From Clostridiales bacterium (GTDB taxonomy: Bacteria; Bacillota_A; Clostridia; Oscillospirales; Oscillospiraceae): DNA of 10,657 nucleotides. The stretch covers positions 1-10,657 of the forward strand of contig DXUR01000067.1 in NCBI GenBank assembly GCA_019417795.1. Reading direction: 5' to 3'. The position numbers and the translations under genes are program-made. The notes beneath the pieces were generated by a model, which saw only the letters and a program-made list of their open reading frames with translations, did not search any database and had not been told where the DNA came from. Of this stretch, positions 1 through 5,991 are shown piece by piece. Every line of letters starts with the position of its first letter. Position 1 is the first letter of the stretch.

Positions 1-4
1 GACT
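1..4 (+). other. 3' tip of the 5' exon of the intron-interrupted gene
   Basis: Only GACT of the upstream exon is inside the window. Read with the 3' exon it gives GAC (Asp) plus the first base of a split Tyr codon (T then AC), in frame with the open frame that ends at 2630. These bases should be the 3' end of the intron binding site IBS1. Confidence 0.7.
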
Positions 5-287
5 GTGCGCCCGTAGCGGCGATGTAATAATTCTGGATATGGCAATCCAGCGGGAAAAAGCTCATTAACCCGTCATCACCCGACTTACCTGAGAGGGAAA
101 CCTCATAGGGGAAAATAGCACATCGGGAAACTCATAAGTTGGGTAGTTGTCAGCCCACGACTGAATGGGAAGATGAAACAGATGATACAAGGATAAAAGC
201 TATACTGCCTGAAGCGCAGTCCGAGAGGTATTTGTAGGAACTATGGCGAAAGACAGCTATCGCCGTACCGTGCAGCCACAATTCATT

Positions 288-293
288 AGTCGA
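288..293 (+). other. Candidate exon binding site EBS1
   Basis: AGTCGA lies in a loop closed by CCACA and TGTGG, a suitable setting for a domain I exon-binding loop. Its first four bases are complementary to GACT, the visible end of the 5' exon. The base just before it (T287) can pair with the first base of the 3' exon (A2524), as in a delta-delta' contact. It predicts an IBS1 of TCGACT, meaning that TC lies just upstream of the window. AGTC also occurs at 218-221 and 517-520, so the choice rests mainly on the loop context. Confidence 0.4.
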
Positions 294-560
294 GAATATG
301 TGGGAGAGCTTGTGCACGGCTCAACTCCGTATGGAGAAAAGGACGAAAACGCTATCCGACAATCATCCATGCCATTATTACATTGCTAAACGGGGATTGC
401 CTAACCCGAAATGCCGAGGAATCGGCTATGTGTAATGCCTCTATGGTGATAAATTTCAAGGCTACGCCAAGAAAGATGACACTGAATATTCGGCATGGCA
501 ACGGAGCCGCCGTAGTAGTCCGAGTGCGGTAACGCCGCATACATGGCGAAGGGCGGCAGC

Positions 561-602
561 TTGTTATCTTAACAACAGAGAAAGGACGGTGTGTGATACA
601 CC
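561..602 (+). promoter_or_regulatory. Domain IV hairpins framing the maturase ribosome binding site
   Basis: TTGTTA (561-566) pairs with TAACAA (570-575). GGTGT (588-592) pairs with ACACC (598-602) directly before the ATG at 603. The purine-rich AAAGGA (581-586) lies between the two hairpins. The linear distance from AAAGGA to ATG (16 bases) is too long, and folding the second hairpin would shorten it. In the Ll.LtrB intron the maturase binds domain IVa and represses its own translation; a similar role here is an inference. Confidence 0.45.
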
Positions 603-2420
603 ATGAGAAATCCAATCAATTTGTTAAGCAGTTTACAAACCCACAGCAACGACAGGTCATATACCTTTGAACGACTCTATCGCAATCTTTATAATCGGGA
701 GCTGTTTATGCTGGCATATCAAAATATCTACGCCAGTCAAGGGAATATGACACAAGGCACCGATGGCAAAACCATCGACGCAATGAGCCTGAGTCGCATT
801 GATGGCATCATTGCGAGCCTAAAGGACGAGAGCTATCAGCCTCAACCATCAAGAAGAACTTACATTCCCAAGAAGAATGGGAAAATGCGCCCGTTGGGCA
901 TCCCATCGTTTGATGACAAGTTGGTACAAGAATGTGTGCGGCTGCTGTTGGAAGCAATTTATGAGGGCAGTTTTGCGAAAACCTCGCATGGCTTTCGCCC
1001 CAATCATAGCTGCCACACGGCGCTGAACCAAATACAAGTCTGTTTCTCCGGCGTGAAGTGGTTTGTTGAGGGAGATATCAAAGGCTTCTTTGACAACATC
1101 GACCACGAAGTCATGATAGGTATCTTAGCGGAGCGCATTAAGGACGAGCGTTTTCTGCGCCTTATCCGCAAGTTTCTAAAGGCGGGATATTTAGAGGACT
1201 GGAAATATCACAACACATACAGCGGAACGCCACAGGGTGGTATCATCAGCCCCGTTCTCGCCAACATCTACCTGGACAAACTGGACAGGTACATGGAGGA
1301 ACTGAAAACGCAGTTTGACAAGGGTGTAAGGCGCGCTGTCCATCCCGAAACCTATGAGTTGGAAAAGAAGCGGGGCGTGCTGGCGAAGAAATTACGCAAT
1401 GCCACCACAGAGGACGAACGGCAGATGCTTTCGGAGAAAATCCGTGAGATTGACCGTAGAAAGCTGACAATGCCTTACTCCGACCCGTTCGACGCCAGCT
1501 ACAAGCGGCTTCAATATGTCCGTTATGCCGACGATTTTCTTGTAGGCGTGATTGGCAGTAAGGAAGACGCAGTAGCAATCAAGGAACAGGTTAAGGCGTT
1601 TGTAGCGGACACACTTCATTTGGAGCTGTCAGACGAAAAAACACTGATAACCCATTCTGAGAAGAAAGCCCGGTTTTTGGGATACGACATTTATGTACGT
1701 CGTTCCACCGCTACCAGGAGAAACAAAATGGGATGGCTGTGCCGTCATCTTAACGGTACGGTCTGCTTGGAGATGCCGACAGAAATTATGCAAAAGAAGC
1801 TGCTGGACTATGGAGCTATGACCATCGAAAGAACGGTTTATGGCAAAAGTAATTGGAAAGCTAAAGCTCGTTACCACCTCAAAGATAATGATGACCTTGA
1901 AATTCTTGACCAATACAACAGTGAGGTCAGGGGCTTTCGCAATTATTACCGTATCGCCAACAATGCATCTCTCGCAAGCTCTTTTGGCTACATCATGCAA
2001 TACAGTATGTTCAAGACTTTTGCAACCAAATATCGTACCAGTATGCGCAAGATGATAGCAAAACTTCGTATGGGCAAAGATTTTGGAGTACGATTCACCG
2101 ATAAGAAAGGAAATCAAAAAATACGGTTGTTTTACAATGAGGGCTTCGCGCGAAAATCCATGCAAAAGTCTGCCGCTGTTGATGCGATACCGAATACGGC
2201 AAAGTATTCCGGCAGAACCAGCTTGATGGATAGGCTGTCCGCAGGGCAATGCGAGCTTTGCGGCAAAACTGATGGAGACATTGAAATACATCACATTAGG
2301 AAGCTCAAAGACCTGAAAGGCAAAAGCTACTGGGAGCGCTATATGATTGCGAGAAATCGCAAGACAATGGCGCTTTGCCTTGACTGTCACAGAAAATTAC
2401 ACAATGGTAAACTGAATTAA
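603..2420 (+). CDS. ltrA: Group II intron reverse transcriptase/maturase with HNH endonuclease domain
   Basis: This 605-residue protein helps the intron fold and splice, then reverse-transcribes it into a target DNA site. The N-terminal part (about 1-60) has the usual FERLYRNLYN and GTDGKTID blocks, which supports the ATG at 603. The reverse transcriptase core follows: RPLGIPSFDDKLVQE (96-110), HGFRPNHSCHTAL (129-141), EGDIKGFFDNIDH with catalytic D158 (156-168), GTPQGGIISPVLANIYLD (208-225), and the active-site YADD (308-311). The maturase (X) domain covers about 390-480. The C-terminal HNH nuclease shows C550/C553, HH at 563-564, and C592/C595 with H596 and H600. The length is close to that of LtrA of Ll.LtrB (599 aa). 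No key residue is missing. The stop lies only 8 bases before domain V, so domain IV has almost no 3' arm. Confidence 0.95.
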   Translation: MRNPINLLSSLQTHSNDRSYTFERLYRNLYNRELFMLAYQNIYASQGNMTQGTDGKTIDAMSLSRIDGIIASLKDESYQPQPSRRTYIPKKNGKMRPLGIPSFDDKLVQECVRLLLEAIYEGSFAKTSHGFRPNHSCHTALNQIQVCFSGVKWFVEGDIKGFFDNIDHEVMIGILAERIKDERFLRLIRKFLKAGYLEDWKYHNTYSGTPQGGIISPVLANIYLDKLDRYMEELKTQFDKGVRRAVHPETYELEKKRGVLAKKLRNATTEDERQMLSEKIREIDRRKLTMPYSDPFDASYKRLQYVRYADDFLVGVIGSKEDAVAIKEQVKAFVADTLHLELSDEKTLITHSEKKARFLGYDIYVRRSTATRRNKMGWLCRHLNGTVCLEMPTEIMQKKLLDYGAMTIERTVYGKSNWKAKARYHLKDNDDLEILDQYNSEVRGFRNYYRIANNASLASSFGYIMQYSMFKTFATKYRTSMRKMIAKLRMGKDFGVRFTDKKGNQKIRLFYNEGFARKSMQKSAAVDAIPNTAKYSGRTSLMDRLSAGQCELCGKTDGDIEIHHIRKLKDLKGKSYWERYMIARNRKTMALCLDCHRKLHNGKLN

Positions 2421-2428
2421 CAAGTGGA

Positions 2429-2462
2429 GAGCCGTGTGCGCTGAAAGGTGCAAGCACGGTTC
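2429..2462 (+). ncRNA. Group II intron domain V
   Basis: This 34-base catalytic hairpin begins GAGCCG and ends CGGTTC. The basal stem GAGCCGTG/CACGGTTC is topped by a GAAA loop. The invariant AGC triad is at 2430-2432. It is the most diagnostic RNA element in the window. Confidence 0.95.
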
Positions 2463-2523
2463 GGGGGCGAGTGTTCGGAAACCTGCCGCAGTAATGCGGC
2501 AAGGCGCTGGGCACTTAGCCTAC
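2463..2523 (+). ncRNA. Group II intron domain VI with branch-point A
   Basis: The long hairpin is capped by TGCCGCA-GTAA-TGCGGCA, with a lower stem GAGTGTTCG/TGGGCACTT and a base GGC/GCC. A2517 is left unpaired between the lower stems and sits 7 bases from the 3' end, the usual place of the lariat branch point. The 3' splice site is after C2523. Confidence 0.8.
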
Positions 2524-2630
2524 ACAGAAAAAGCGGCCAGTTCGAGTGGACGGCGCCCGCCATCCTGTTCGCGTGCCTGGTGTTCACGCTGACGGCGCCG
2601 CTGTACATCTGGCAGATCATCGGAATTTGA
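2524..2630 (+). CDS. 3' exon of an intron-split small membrane protein (pilin-like, DUF3852-like)
   Basis: After splicing with bases 1-4 the frame reads D-Y-R-K-S-G-Q-F-E-W and ends at the TGA at 2628-2630. The visible part is 36 residues, mostly one membrane segment (about APAILFACLVFTLTAPLYI) with a charged stretch before it. From memory it resembles the C-terminus of the small, two-helix DUF3852 proteins found in Clostridia conjugative elements next to TrbL genes. These are plausible VirB2-like pilins, but that role is an inference and the family name is from recall. The next gene starts 10 bases downstream, so it probably heads the same operon. The protein can only be made from spliced RNA. 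The intron lies upstream of the TrbL and methyltransferase genes, and splicing may therefore also affect their expression. Confidence 0.65.
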
Positions 2631-2640
2631 GGTATAGGCA

Positions 2641-3066
2641 ATGACTTTTTACGAACAGGAGCTTCGGAAGATCGTCGGAGAACGGTACCCCGACGCCACC
2701 TATGTGGGCAGAGCCTGCTATGTGCGTCTGAGCGATATGAACCGGGCAAAGATCCAATTTGTCACTGGAATCGTTGCCAATCAGTACAACGCCTTGCAGT
2801 TGACGATCCTGAACCGCAGCGAAGGACAGGTGGATACCCTGCGCCTTCGCTTTTCGGATCTGCTGGGGACGAAGGCGACTTCCAACCCCAACTTCCGCAA
2901 TGGTGTTGACCCGCACATTTGGGATGACTATGGAAAAGTAGACTGGTATGTGTATCACCCCACCCGGCAGGACTATGAGAAGCTCTCCAACGCAGTATCG
3001 GACTATCTGGAGGTGTTCCAAGACATGAGCCAGTCCACCGACCAGCAATGGTCACAGACAATGTAA
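2641..3066 (+). CDS. Conserved-looking protein of unknown function in the transfer operon
   Basis: I do not recognise this 141-residue protein with confidence. It has no signal peptide and no membrane segment, so it is probably cytoplasmic. The N-terminal half mixes hydrophobic strands and charged residues (GIVANQYNALQLTILNR, VDTLRLRFSDLLG). The C-terminal half is acidic and aromatic (WDDYGKVDWYVYH), followed by a likely helix (about 110-130) and a polar Ser/Gln-rich tail. The ATG at 2641 has GAGG about 8 bases upstream, and it starts 10 bases after the pilin-like gene's stop, which suggests co-transcription. A hairpin at 3081-3107 follows its stop. Its place between a pilin-like protein and a TrbL-like channel suggests a transfer role, but nothing in the sequence shows which. 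Confidence 0.75.
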   Translation: MTFYEQELRKIVGERYPDATYVGRACYVRLSDMNRAKIQFVTGIVANQYNALQLTILNRSEGQVDTLRLRFSDLLGTKATSNPNFRNGVDPHIWDDYGKVDWYVYHPTRQDYEKLSNAVSDYLEVFQDMSQSTDQQWSQTM

Positions 3067-3080
3067 ACCGAGTATGATTT

Positions 3081-3107
3081 AAAGGCCGTACCAGCTGTAC
3101 GGCCTTT
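3081..3107 (+). terminator. Terminator-like hairpin between the unknown gene and the TrbL-like gene
   Basis: A perfect 11-bp stem AAAGGCCGTAC/GTACGGCCTTT encloses the loop CAGCT, 14 bases after the stop at 3066. The only T run is the TTT within the stem, so it may be a weak or bidirectional terminator, an RNA processing or stabilising hairpin, or part of an attenuator. Its left arm can also pair with 3126-3133. Confidence 0.45.
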
Positions 3108-3130
3108 GCCATATCCCAAGCAGTTGGTAC

Positions 3131-3155
3131 GGCTTCACCCGGAGGAGGTGAAACC
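3131..3155 (+). promoter_or_regulatory. Hairpin presenting the ribosome binding site of the TrbL-like gene
   Basis: GGCTTCACC (3131-3139) can pair with GGTGAAACC (3147-3155) with one mismatch. This puts GGAGGA (3141-3146) in the loop and part of the GGAGG core in the right arm, just before the ATG at 3161. It may tune translation of the channel gene. The fold was read by eye, without an energy calculation. Confidence 0.35.
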
Positions 3156-3160
3156 GAACA

Positions 3161-4060
3161 ATGTTTATTTGGGATTTTGTTGCCGATAAGGTTTTGGGCC
3201 AAATTGTGGACTGGTTCTACGGTCAGGTCGTAGGCTTTCTCGGCAACTTCTTCGCAGAGATGGGAAGCATGGGTGTCGAGCTCTTCGAGATGTCATGGGT
3301 GCAGAGCATCGTGCTGTTCTTCTCCTATTTGGCGTGGGCGTTGTACGGAACCGGGCTGGTCGTGGCCTGCTTTGAATGCGGTATCGAGTATTCCAGCGGG
3401 CGGGGCAACATCCGCGAAACCGCGCTCAATGCCATCAAGGGCTTTATGGCCGTGAGCCTGTTTACTGTCGTTCCGGTCCGGCTCTATGAGCTTTCGGTAA
3501 CGCTGCAGGGGCAACTCACCGCAGGGATCACCGGCTACGGTGCATCCATCGGAGATGTGGCAAGTGATATCATGCAGGAGTTCAGCGCCGTGGAATCGCT
3601 GACCGATTTGGCATCCGGCCCGTTCCTCGGCTTTGGCAGTATCACCAGCGGATTCATGATTCTGTTCTGCATCATCCTTATGGCGTATGCGATCATCAAG
3701 GTCTTCTTTGCCAATCTCAAGCGCGGCGGTATCCTGCTGATCCAGATTGCCGTGGGAAGTCTGTACATGTTTTCTGTGCCCCGTGGCTATACGGACGGCT
3801 TCATCCAGTGGTGCAAACAGATCATTGGATTGTGCCTGACCGCATTTTTGCAGGCGACTATCCTCATCGCTGGGCTCATGGTGTTTAAGGACCACGCACT
3901 GTTGGGTCTTGGTTTGATGCTTTCGGCTGGCGAGATTCCCCGCATTGCCGGAACGTTTGGCCTGGATACGACAACAAGAGCCAACATTATGAGCGCGGTA
4001 TATACGGCGCAGGCCGCTGTAAACACCACGCGCACGATCATGCAGGCGGTGTCAAAATGA
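3161..4060 (+). CDS. TrbL/VirB6-like conjugal transfer membrane protein
   Basis: This 299-residue polytopic inner-membrane protein likely forms part of the mating channel. About six hydrophobic segments are visible: 47-71, 90-109, 160-183, 189-206, 221-242 and 245-257. An amphipathic N-terminus (WDFVADKVLGQIVDWFYGQV) precedes them, and the extracellular or periplasm-facing linker at about 112-155 is rich in Gly and Ser. A basic turn NLKRGG (185-190) and a polar C-terminal tail with NTTRTIMQAV follow the usual shape of TrbL-like proteins of Clostridia elements (CD1112-like). The ATG at 3161 has GGAGG about 12 bases upstream, with the GGAGGTGA variant about 9 bases away. Its stop overlaps the methyltransferase start by 4 bases (ATGA), indicating translational coupling. 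The family assignment rests on topology, recalled sequence likeness and position. Confidence 0.85.
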   Translation: MFIWDFVADKVLGQIVDWFYGQVVGFLGNFFAEMGSMGVELFEMSWVQSIVLFFSYLAWALYGTGLVVACFECGIEYSSGRGNIRETALNAIKGFMAVSLFTVVPVRLYELSVTLQGQLTAGITGYGASIGDVASDIMQEFSAVESLTDLASGPFLGFGSITSGFMILFCIILMAYAIIKVFFANLKRGGILLIQIAVGSLYMFSVPRGYTDGFIQWCKQIIGLCLTAFLQATILIAGLMVFKDHALLGLGLMLSAGEIPRIAGTFGLDTTTRANIMSAVYTAQAAVNTTRTIMQAVSK

Positions 4061-4746
4061 GCGGGCTCACTATGGGAAGCCTGTTTGACGGCATCGGTGG
4101 TTTTCCTCTGGCTGCCATTCGCAGCGGCATTACGCCGGTGTGGGCTTCGGAGATTGAAGCCTTTCCCATTGAGGTCACGAAGCAGCGCTTCCCAAGCATG
4201 ATCCATGTGGGTGACATCACAAAGCTCAACGGCGCAGAACTGCCGCCCGTAGATATCATCTGCGGCGGCAGCCCGTGCCAGGATTTATCCGTGGCTGGAG
4301 CGAGAGCCGGATTATCCGGCGCCCGCTCCGGTTTATTTATGGAGCAGGTTCGACTGGTAAAGGAGATGAGAAATGCAGACGAACAAAGAGGCCGAGCAGG
4401 TCACGCTGTCCGACCTCGGTATATGCTGTGGGAAAATGTTCCAGGAGCCTTCTCCAGCGGAACTCCCAAAGGCGAGGACTTCCGTATCGTCCTCGAAGAG
4501 ATCGTCCGAGTTAAGTGCGGTTCCGTTTATGTCCCTGGACCTTACCCCTGGCCATGGCAATCTGCTGGGCGAATCCTACTGGGAACTGATTTCTCCCTGG
4601 CTTGGCGGTGCCTGGATGCTCAATACTGGGGTGTCGCCCAACGACGCAAGAGGATCTTCCTTGTCGCAGATTTTGCAGGACGCACCGCCGATAAAATATT
4701 ATTTATCCCCGAAGGCATGCTTGGGGATCCTGCGCCGAGCTTCTGA
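4057..4746 (+). CDS. C5-cytosine DNA methyltransferase, catalytic (alpha) part, motifs I-VIII
   Basis: This 229-residue protein carries the S-adenosylmethionine site and the catalytic centre of a DNA (cytosine-5) methyltransferase, which methylates C5 of a target cytosine in double-stranded DNA. Motif I is SLFDGIGGFPLAA (8-20). The acidic residue of motif II is in SEIEAFP (31-37), motif III is VGDI (51-54), and motif IV is GGSPCQDLS with catalytic Cys74. Motif VI is ENVPG (126-130), and motif VIII is QRRKRIFLVADF (195-206). It stops there: motifs IX and X and the target recognition domain are missing from this frame and occur in the next gene. Its start overlaps the TrbL-like stop (ATGA). The last 124 codons are also read in another frame by the next gene. 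No cognate restriction gene is visible, so a protective (anti-restriction) role during transfer is likely but inferred. Confidence 0.92.
   Translation: MSGLTMGSLFDGIGGFPLAAIRSGITPVWASEIEAFPIEVTKQRFPSMIHVGDITKLNGAELPPVDIICGGSPCQDLSVAGARAGLSGARSGLFMEQVRLVKEMRNADEQRGRAGHAVRPRYMLWENVPGAFSSGTPKGEDFRIVLEEIVRVKCGSVYVPGPYPWPWQSAGRILLGTDFSLAWRCLDAQYWGVAQRRKRIFLVADFAGRTADKILFIPEGMLGDPAPSF
4361..4375 (+). promoter_or_regulatory. Intragenic ribosome binding site for the second methyltransferase gene
   Basis: AGGAG (4361-4365, within AAAGGAG) sits 7 bases before the ATG at 4373, inside the coding sequence of the alpha gene. The match and spacing are ideal, which makes independent translation of the overlapping frame likely. 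Confidence 0.75.
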
Positions 4747-5875
4747 ACGCGGAAAAGCTCTGCCGCCGAAGCTGGAACGGGCGTTGAAGATCCAAGCCGG
4801 ATTGATGCGCCCGGACGGACAGCCTACGGATCTGAACGCATTCCATATCAACCAGCGGGATGAGGGCATTGACCTGCACGGCGTATCCGGTGCCTTGATG
4901 GCGACCACCAATATGCAGATGCAGACCTTCGTGACGCAGCCGGATGACACCGTCGAGGGATTTGACGGCTACAATGGTGACCTGACCGGCGATGTTGCGG
5001 CCACGCTCGGCGTGAACTGCGGGATGTCCACCGGCAGAAACGGTGTCATGGCCTTTGCTGCCAACCAAAGGGACGAGGTCCGTGACTTACATGATATTGC
5101 GGGCGCATTGAATGCTCAGCTGGGAATGAAACAGCAGACCTTCGTGGCGGCCGCATTCTCGGCAGGAGCCGGCGCCTCTGCTGGGAGCATTGGGTATGGC
5201 GAGGAACTGGCTCCTACGCTGAAAGGCTCTGCCAGCGGAAACTGTATGCCGTCCGTCCTGTGCCTGAATGACCAGGGCGGAAGCGTGATGGAGTGCTCTG
5301 AGAATGTGTCCGGTACTCTGCGGGCGCAGGAGCATGGACACCAGCCGCTGGTCTATGAAAATCACGGCATTGATGCCCGGTACACCGGTCCTCATCAGGT
5401 GGCGCCTACCATGTCCGCAAGATATGGAACCGGCGGAAACAACGTGCCGCTCGTAGAACAGAAAGAAACCTTCTGCATTACCGGAAATGCCATTGACCGG
5501 CAGCCGCAGAACGGCGGCAATGGGATCGGATATCAGCGGGACATCGCATATACGCTGACGGCCACTGATCATCATGCAGTCTACAGCCGCCAGCGTGTGG
5601 ATGATTTCCGTGAGAACGGCGTAGTCAGCACACAAAGCGCTCGCCAGCATAAGGACGCCACCGATCTCGTTTGCCAACAGGCGGAAGCCTATGCCTATCT
5701 CATCCGACGCCTGACACCGTTGGAGTGTGAGCGCCTGCAGGGCTTTCCGGATGGATGGACAGATATCCCCGGTGCTTCGGACAGCGCCCGTTATAAAGCG
5801 TTGGGCAACAGCGTAGCGATACCCTGCGTAGAGTTTATCATGGGTCGGATCACCGCAGCTCTTCGGGAGGTATAG
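4373..5875 (+). CDS. Overlapping second methyltransferase gene (beta): conserved N-part, repeat array, motifs IX and X
   Basis: This 500-residue protein starts within the alpha gene in the +1 frame and shares 374 bases with it. Residues 1-155 include LDLTPGHGNLLG (55-66), a WELISPW-type segment (70-76), LSPKACLGILRRASERGK (111-128) and a helical LPPKLERALKIQAGL. From memory, blocks like LSxKACxGILRRAxxRGK recur in phage and mobile-element proteins beside cytosine methyltransferases. Residues 156-433 are a diverged repeat array. The C-terminus has motif IX-like RRLTPLECERLQGFPDGW (445-462) and motif X ALGNSVAIPCVEFI (476-489), exactly the parts alpha lacks. Known two-polypeptide C5 methyltransferases (M.AquI, M.EcoHK31I) are divided in the same way, but their beta chains are under 200 residues. 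Beta probably supplies target recognition. A frameshift fusion of alpha and beta is an alternative. Confidence 0.85.
   Translation: MQTNKEAEQVTLSDLGICCGKMFQEPSPAELPKARTSVSSSKRSSELSAVPFMSLDLTPGHGNLLGESYWELISPWLGGAWMLNTGVSPNDARGSSLSQILQDAPPIKYYLSPKACLGILRRASERGKALPPKLERALKIQAGLMRPDGQPTDLNAFHINQRDEGIDLHGVSGALMATTNMQMQTFVTQPDDTVEGFDGYNGDLTGDVAATLGVNCGMSTGRNGVMAFAANQRDEVRDLHDIAGALNAQLGMKQQTFVAAAFSAGAGASAGSIGYGEELAPTLKGSASGNCMPSVLCLNDQGGSVMECSENVSGTLRAQEHGHQPLVYENHGIDARYTGPHQVAPTMSARYGTGGNNVPLVEQKETFCITGNAIDRQPQNGGNGIGYQRDIAYTLTATDHHAVYSRQRVDDFRENGVVSTQSARQHKDATDLVCQQAEAYAYLIRRLTPLECERLQGFPDGWTDIPGASDSARYKALGNSVAIPCVEFIMGRITAALREV
4838..5671 (+). repeat. Array of 7-8 diverged protein-level repeats in the methyltransferase beta gene
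   Basis: Units of about 32-39 residues share a pattern: an opening F or C with polar residues, then a [GA][AT]L.A or AxTL block, Gly/Asn-rich residues, and a closing V or VV. Units begin near residues 156, 196, 227, 261, 297, 329, 367 and possibly 411. The closest pair is 156-188 and 227-259, which share NQRDE, DLH, GAL and QTFV. Other blocks in the same place are AATLGV, APTLKG, SGTLRA, APTMSA and YTLTAT. The units are diverged at DNA level, so this is an old expansion. Confidence 0.6.
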
Positions 5876-5958
5876 CTGCCTTGGTGGTTTTGCTTCCGTT
5901 TCGCATAGCTTCTTCGTTGAGTTTGGTGAATAGCTTTCCATGACTTCTTCCGGTATGC

Positions 5959-5970
5959 TTTGCTTGCAAA
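5959..5970 (+). promoter_or_regulatory. Dyad TTTGC-TT-GCAAA, possible operator
   Basis: A perfect 5+2+5 inverted repeat lies 22 bases before the start of the ribbon-helix-helix gene, in the only sizeable gap (5876-5991) of this block. Proteins of that fold often repress their own promoter at short dyads. No clear -35/-10 pair is visible, and a dyad of this size can occur by chance. Confidence 0.2.
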
Positions 5971-5991
5971 ATCGAGGAAAGGAGCAGAACG

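Larger units (their letters stand above)
5..602 (+). ncRNA. Group II intron domains I-III and 5' part of domain IV
   Basis: These roughly 600 bases before the maturase gene have no supported protein gene on either strand. They hold many short inverted repeats, as expected for ribozyme domains I to III. Examples are CTGGAT/ATCCAG near 34-50, CCACA/TGTGG closing a loop near 276-303, and TGCGG/CCGCA at 525-539. I cannot place the boundaries between domains I, II and III by eye. Confidence 0.8.
5..2523 (+). mobile_element. Complete group II intron with maturase gene
   Basis: This is a retrohoming ribozyme, 2519 bases long. The sequence shows a 5' end GTGCG at 5-9, a long structured leader, a maturase/reverse transcriptase gene in domain IV (603-2420), a canonical 34-base domain V (2429-2462), and a domain VI hairpin with a bulged A at 2517. 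The 3' end is placed at 2523 (CCTAC) for three reasons that agree: the intron ends in AY, the bulged A is then at position -7, and joining GACT to ACAGAA restores an open frame reading D-Y-R-K-S-G-Q. The base composition appears more AT-rich than the transfer genes around it, as expected for an independent insertion. The YADD motif, the HNH domain and the domain V triad are all intact, so the intron looks potentially active for both splicing and mobility. Confidence 0.93.

Noticed and set aside
352..615. 87-residue minus-strand frame in the intron leader
   Set aside because: The region is ribozyme RNA with many hairpins. The frame has no ribosome binding site or recognisable domain.
1629..2390. 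253-residue minus-strand frame opposite the maturase
   Set aside because: It is a shadow of the maturase X and HNH region, whose + strand motifs are complete.
2448..2630. 60-residue gene starting with ATG at 2448
   Set aside because: Its first 26 codons are intron domains V and VI. Only the part from 2524 is exon, and its true start lies upstream of the window.
4740..4750. Alpha methyltransferase as a frameshifted pseudogene
   Set aside because: An accidental frameshift would not explain the ideal ribosome binding site at 4361 or 374 bases of plausible protein in both frames. The known two-chain methyltransferases give a better explanation, though sequencing of relatives would settle it.
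4838..5671. CRISPR-like array
   Set aside because: The repetition exists at protein level only. Units are adjacent, diverged in DNA and lie within an open frame, with no spacers.
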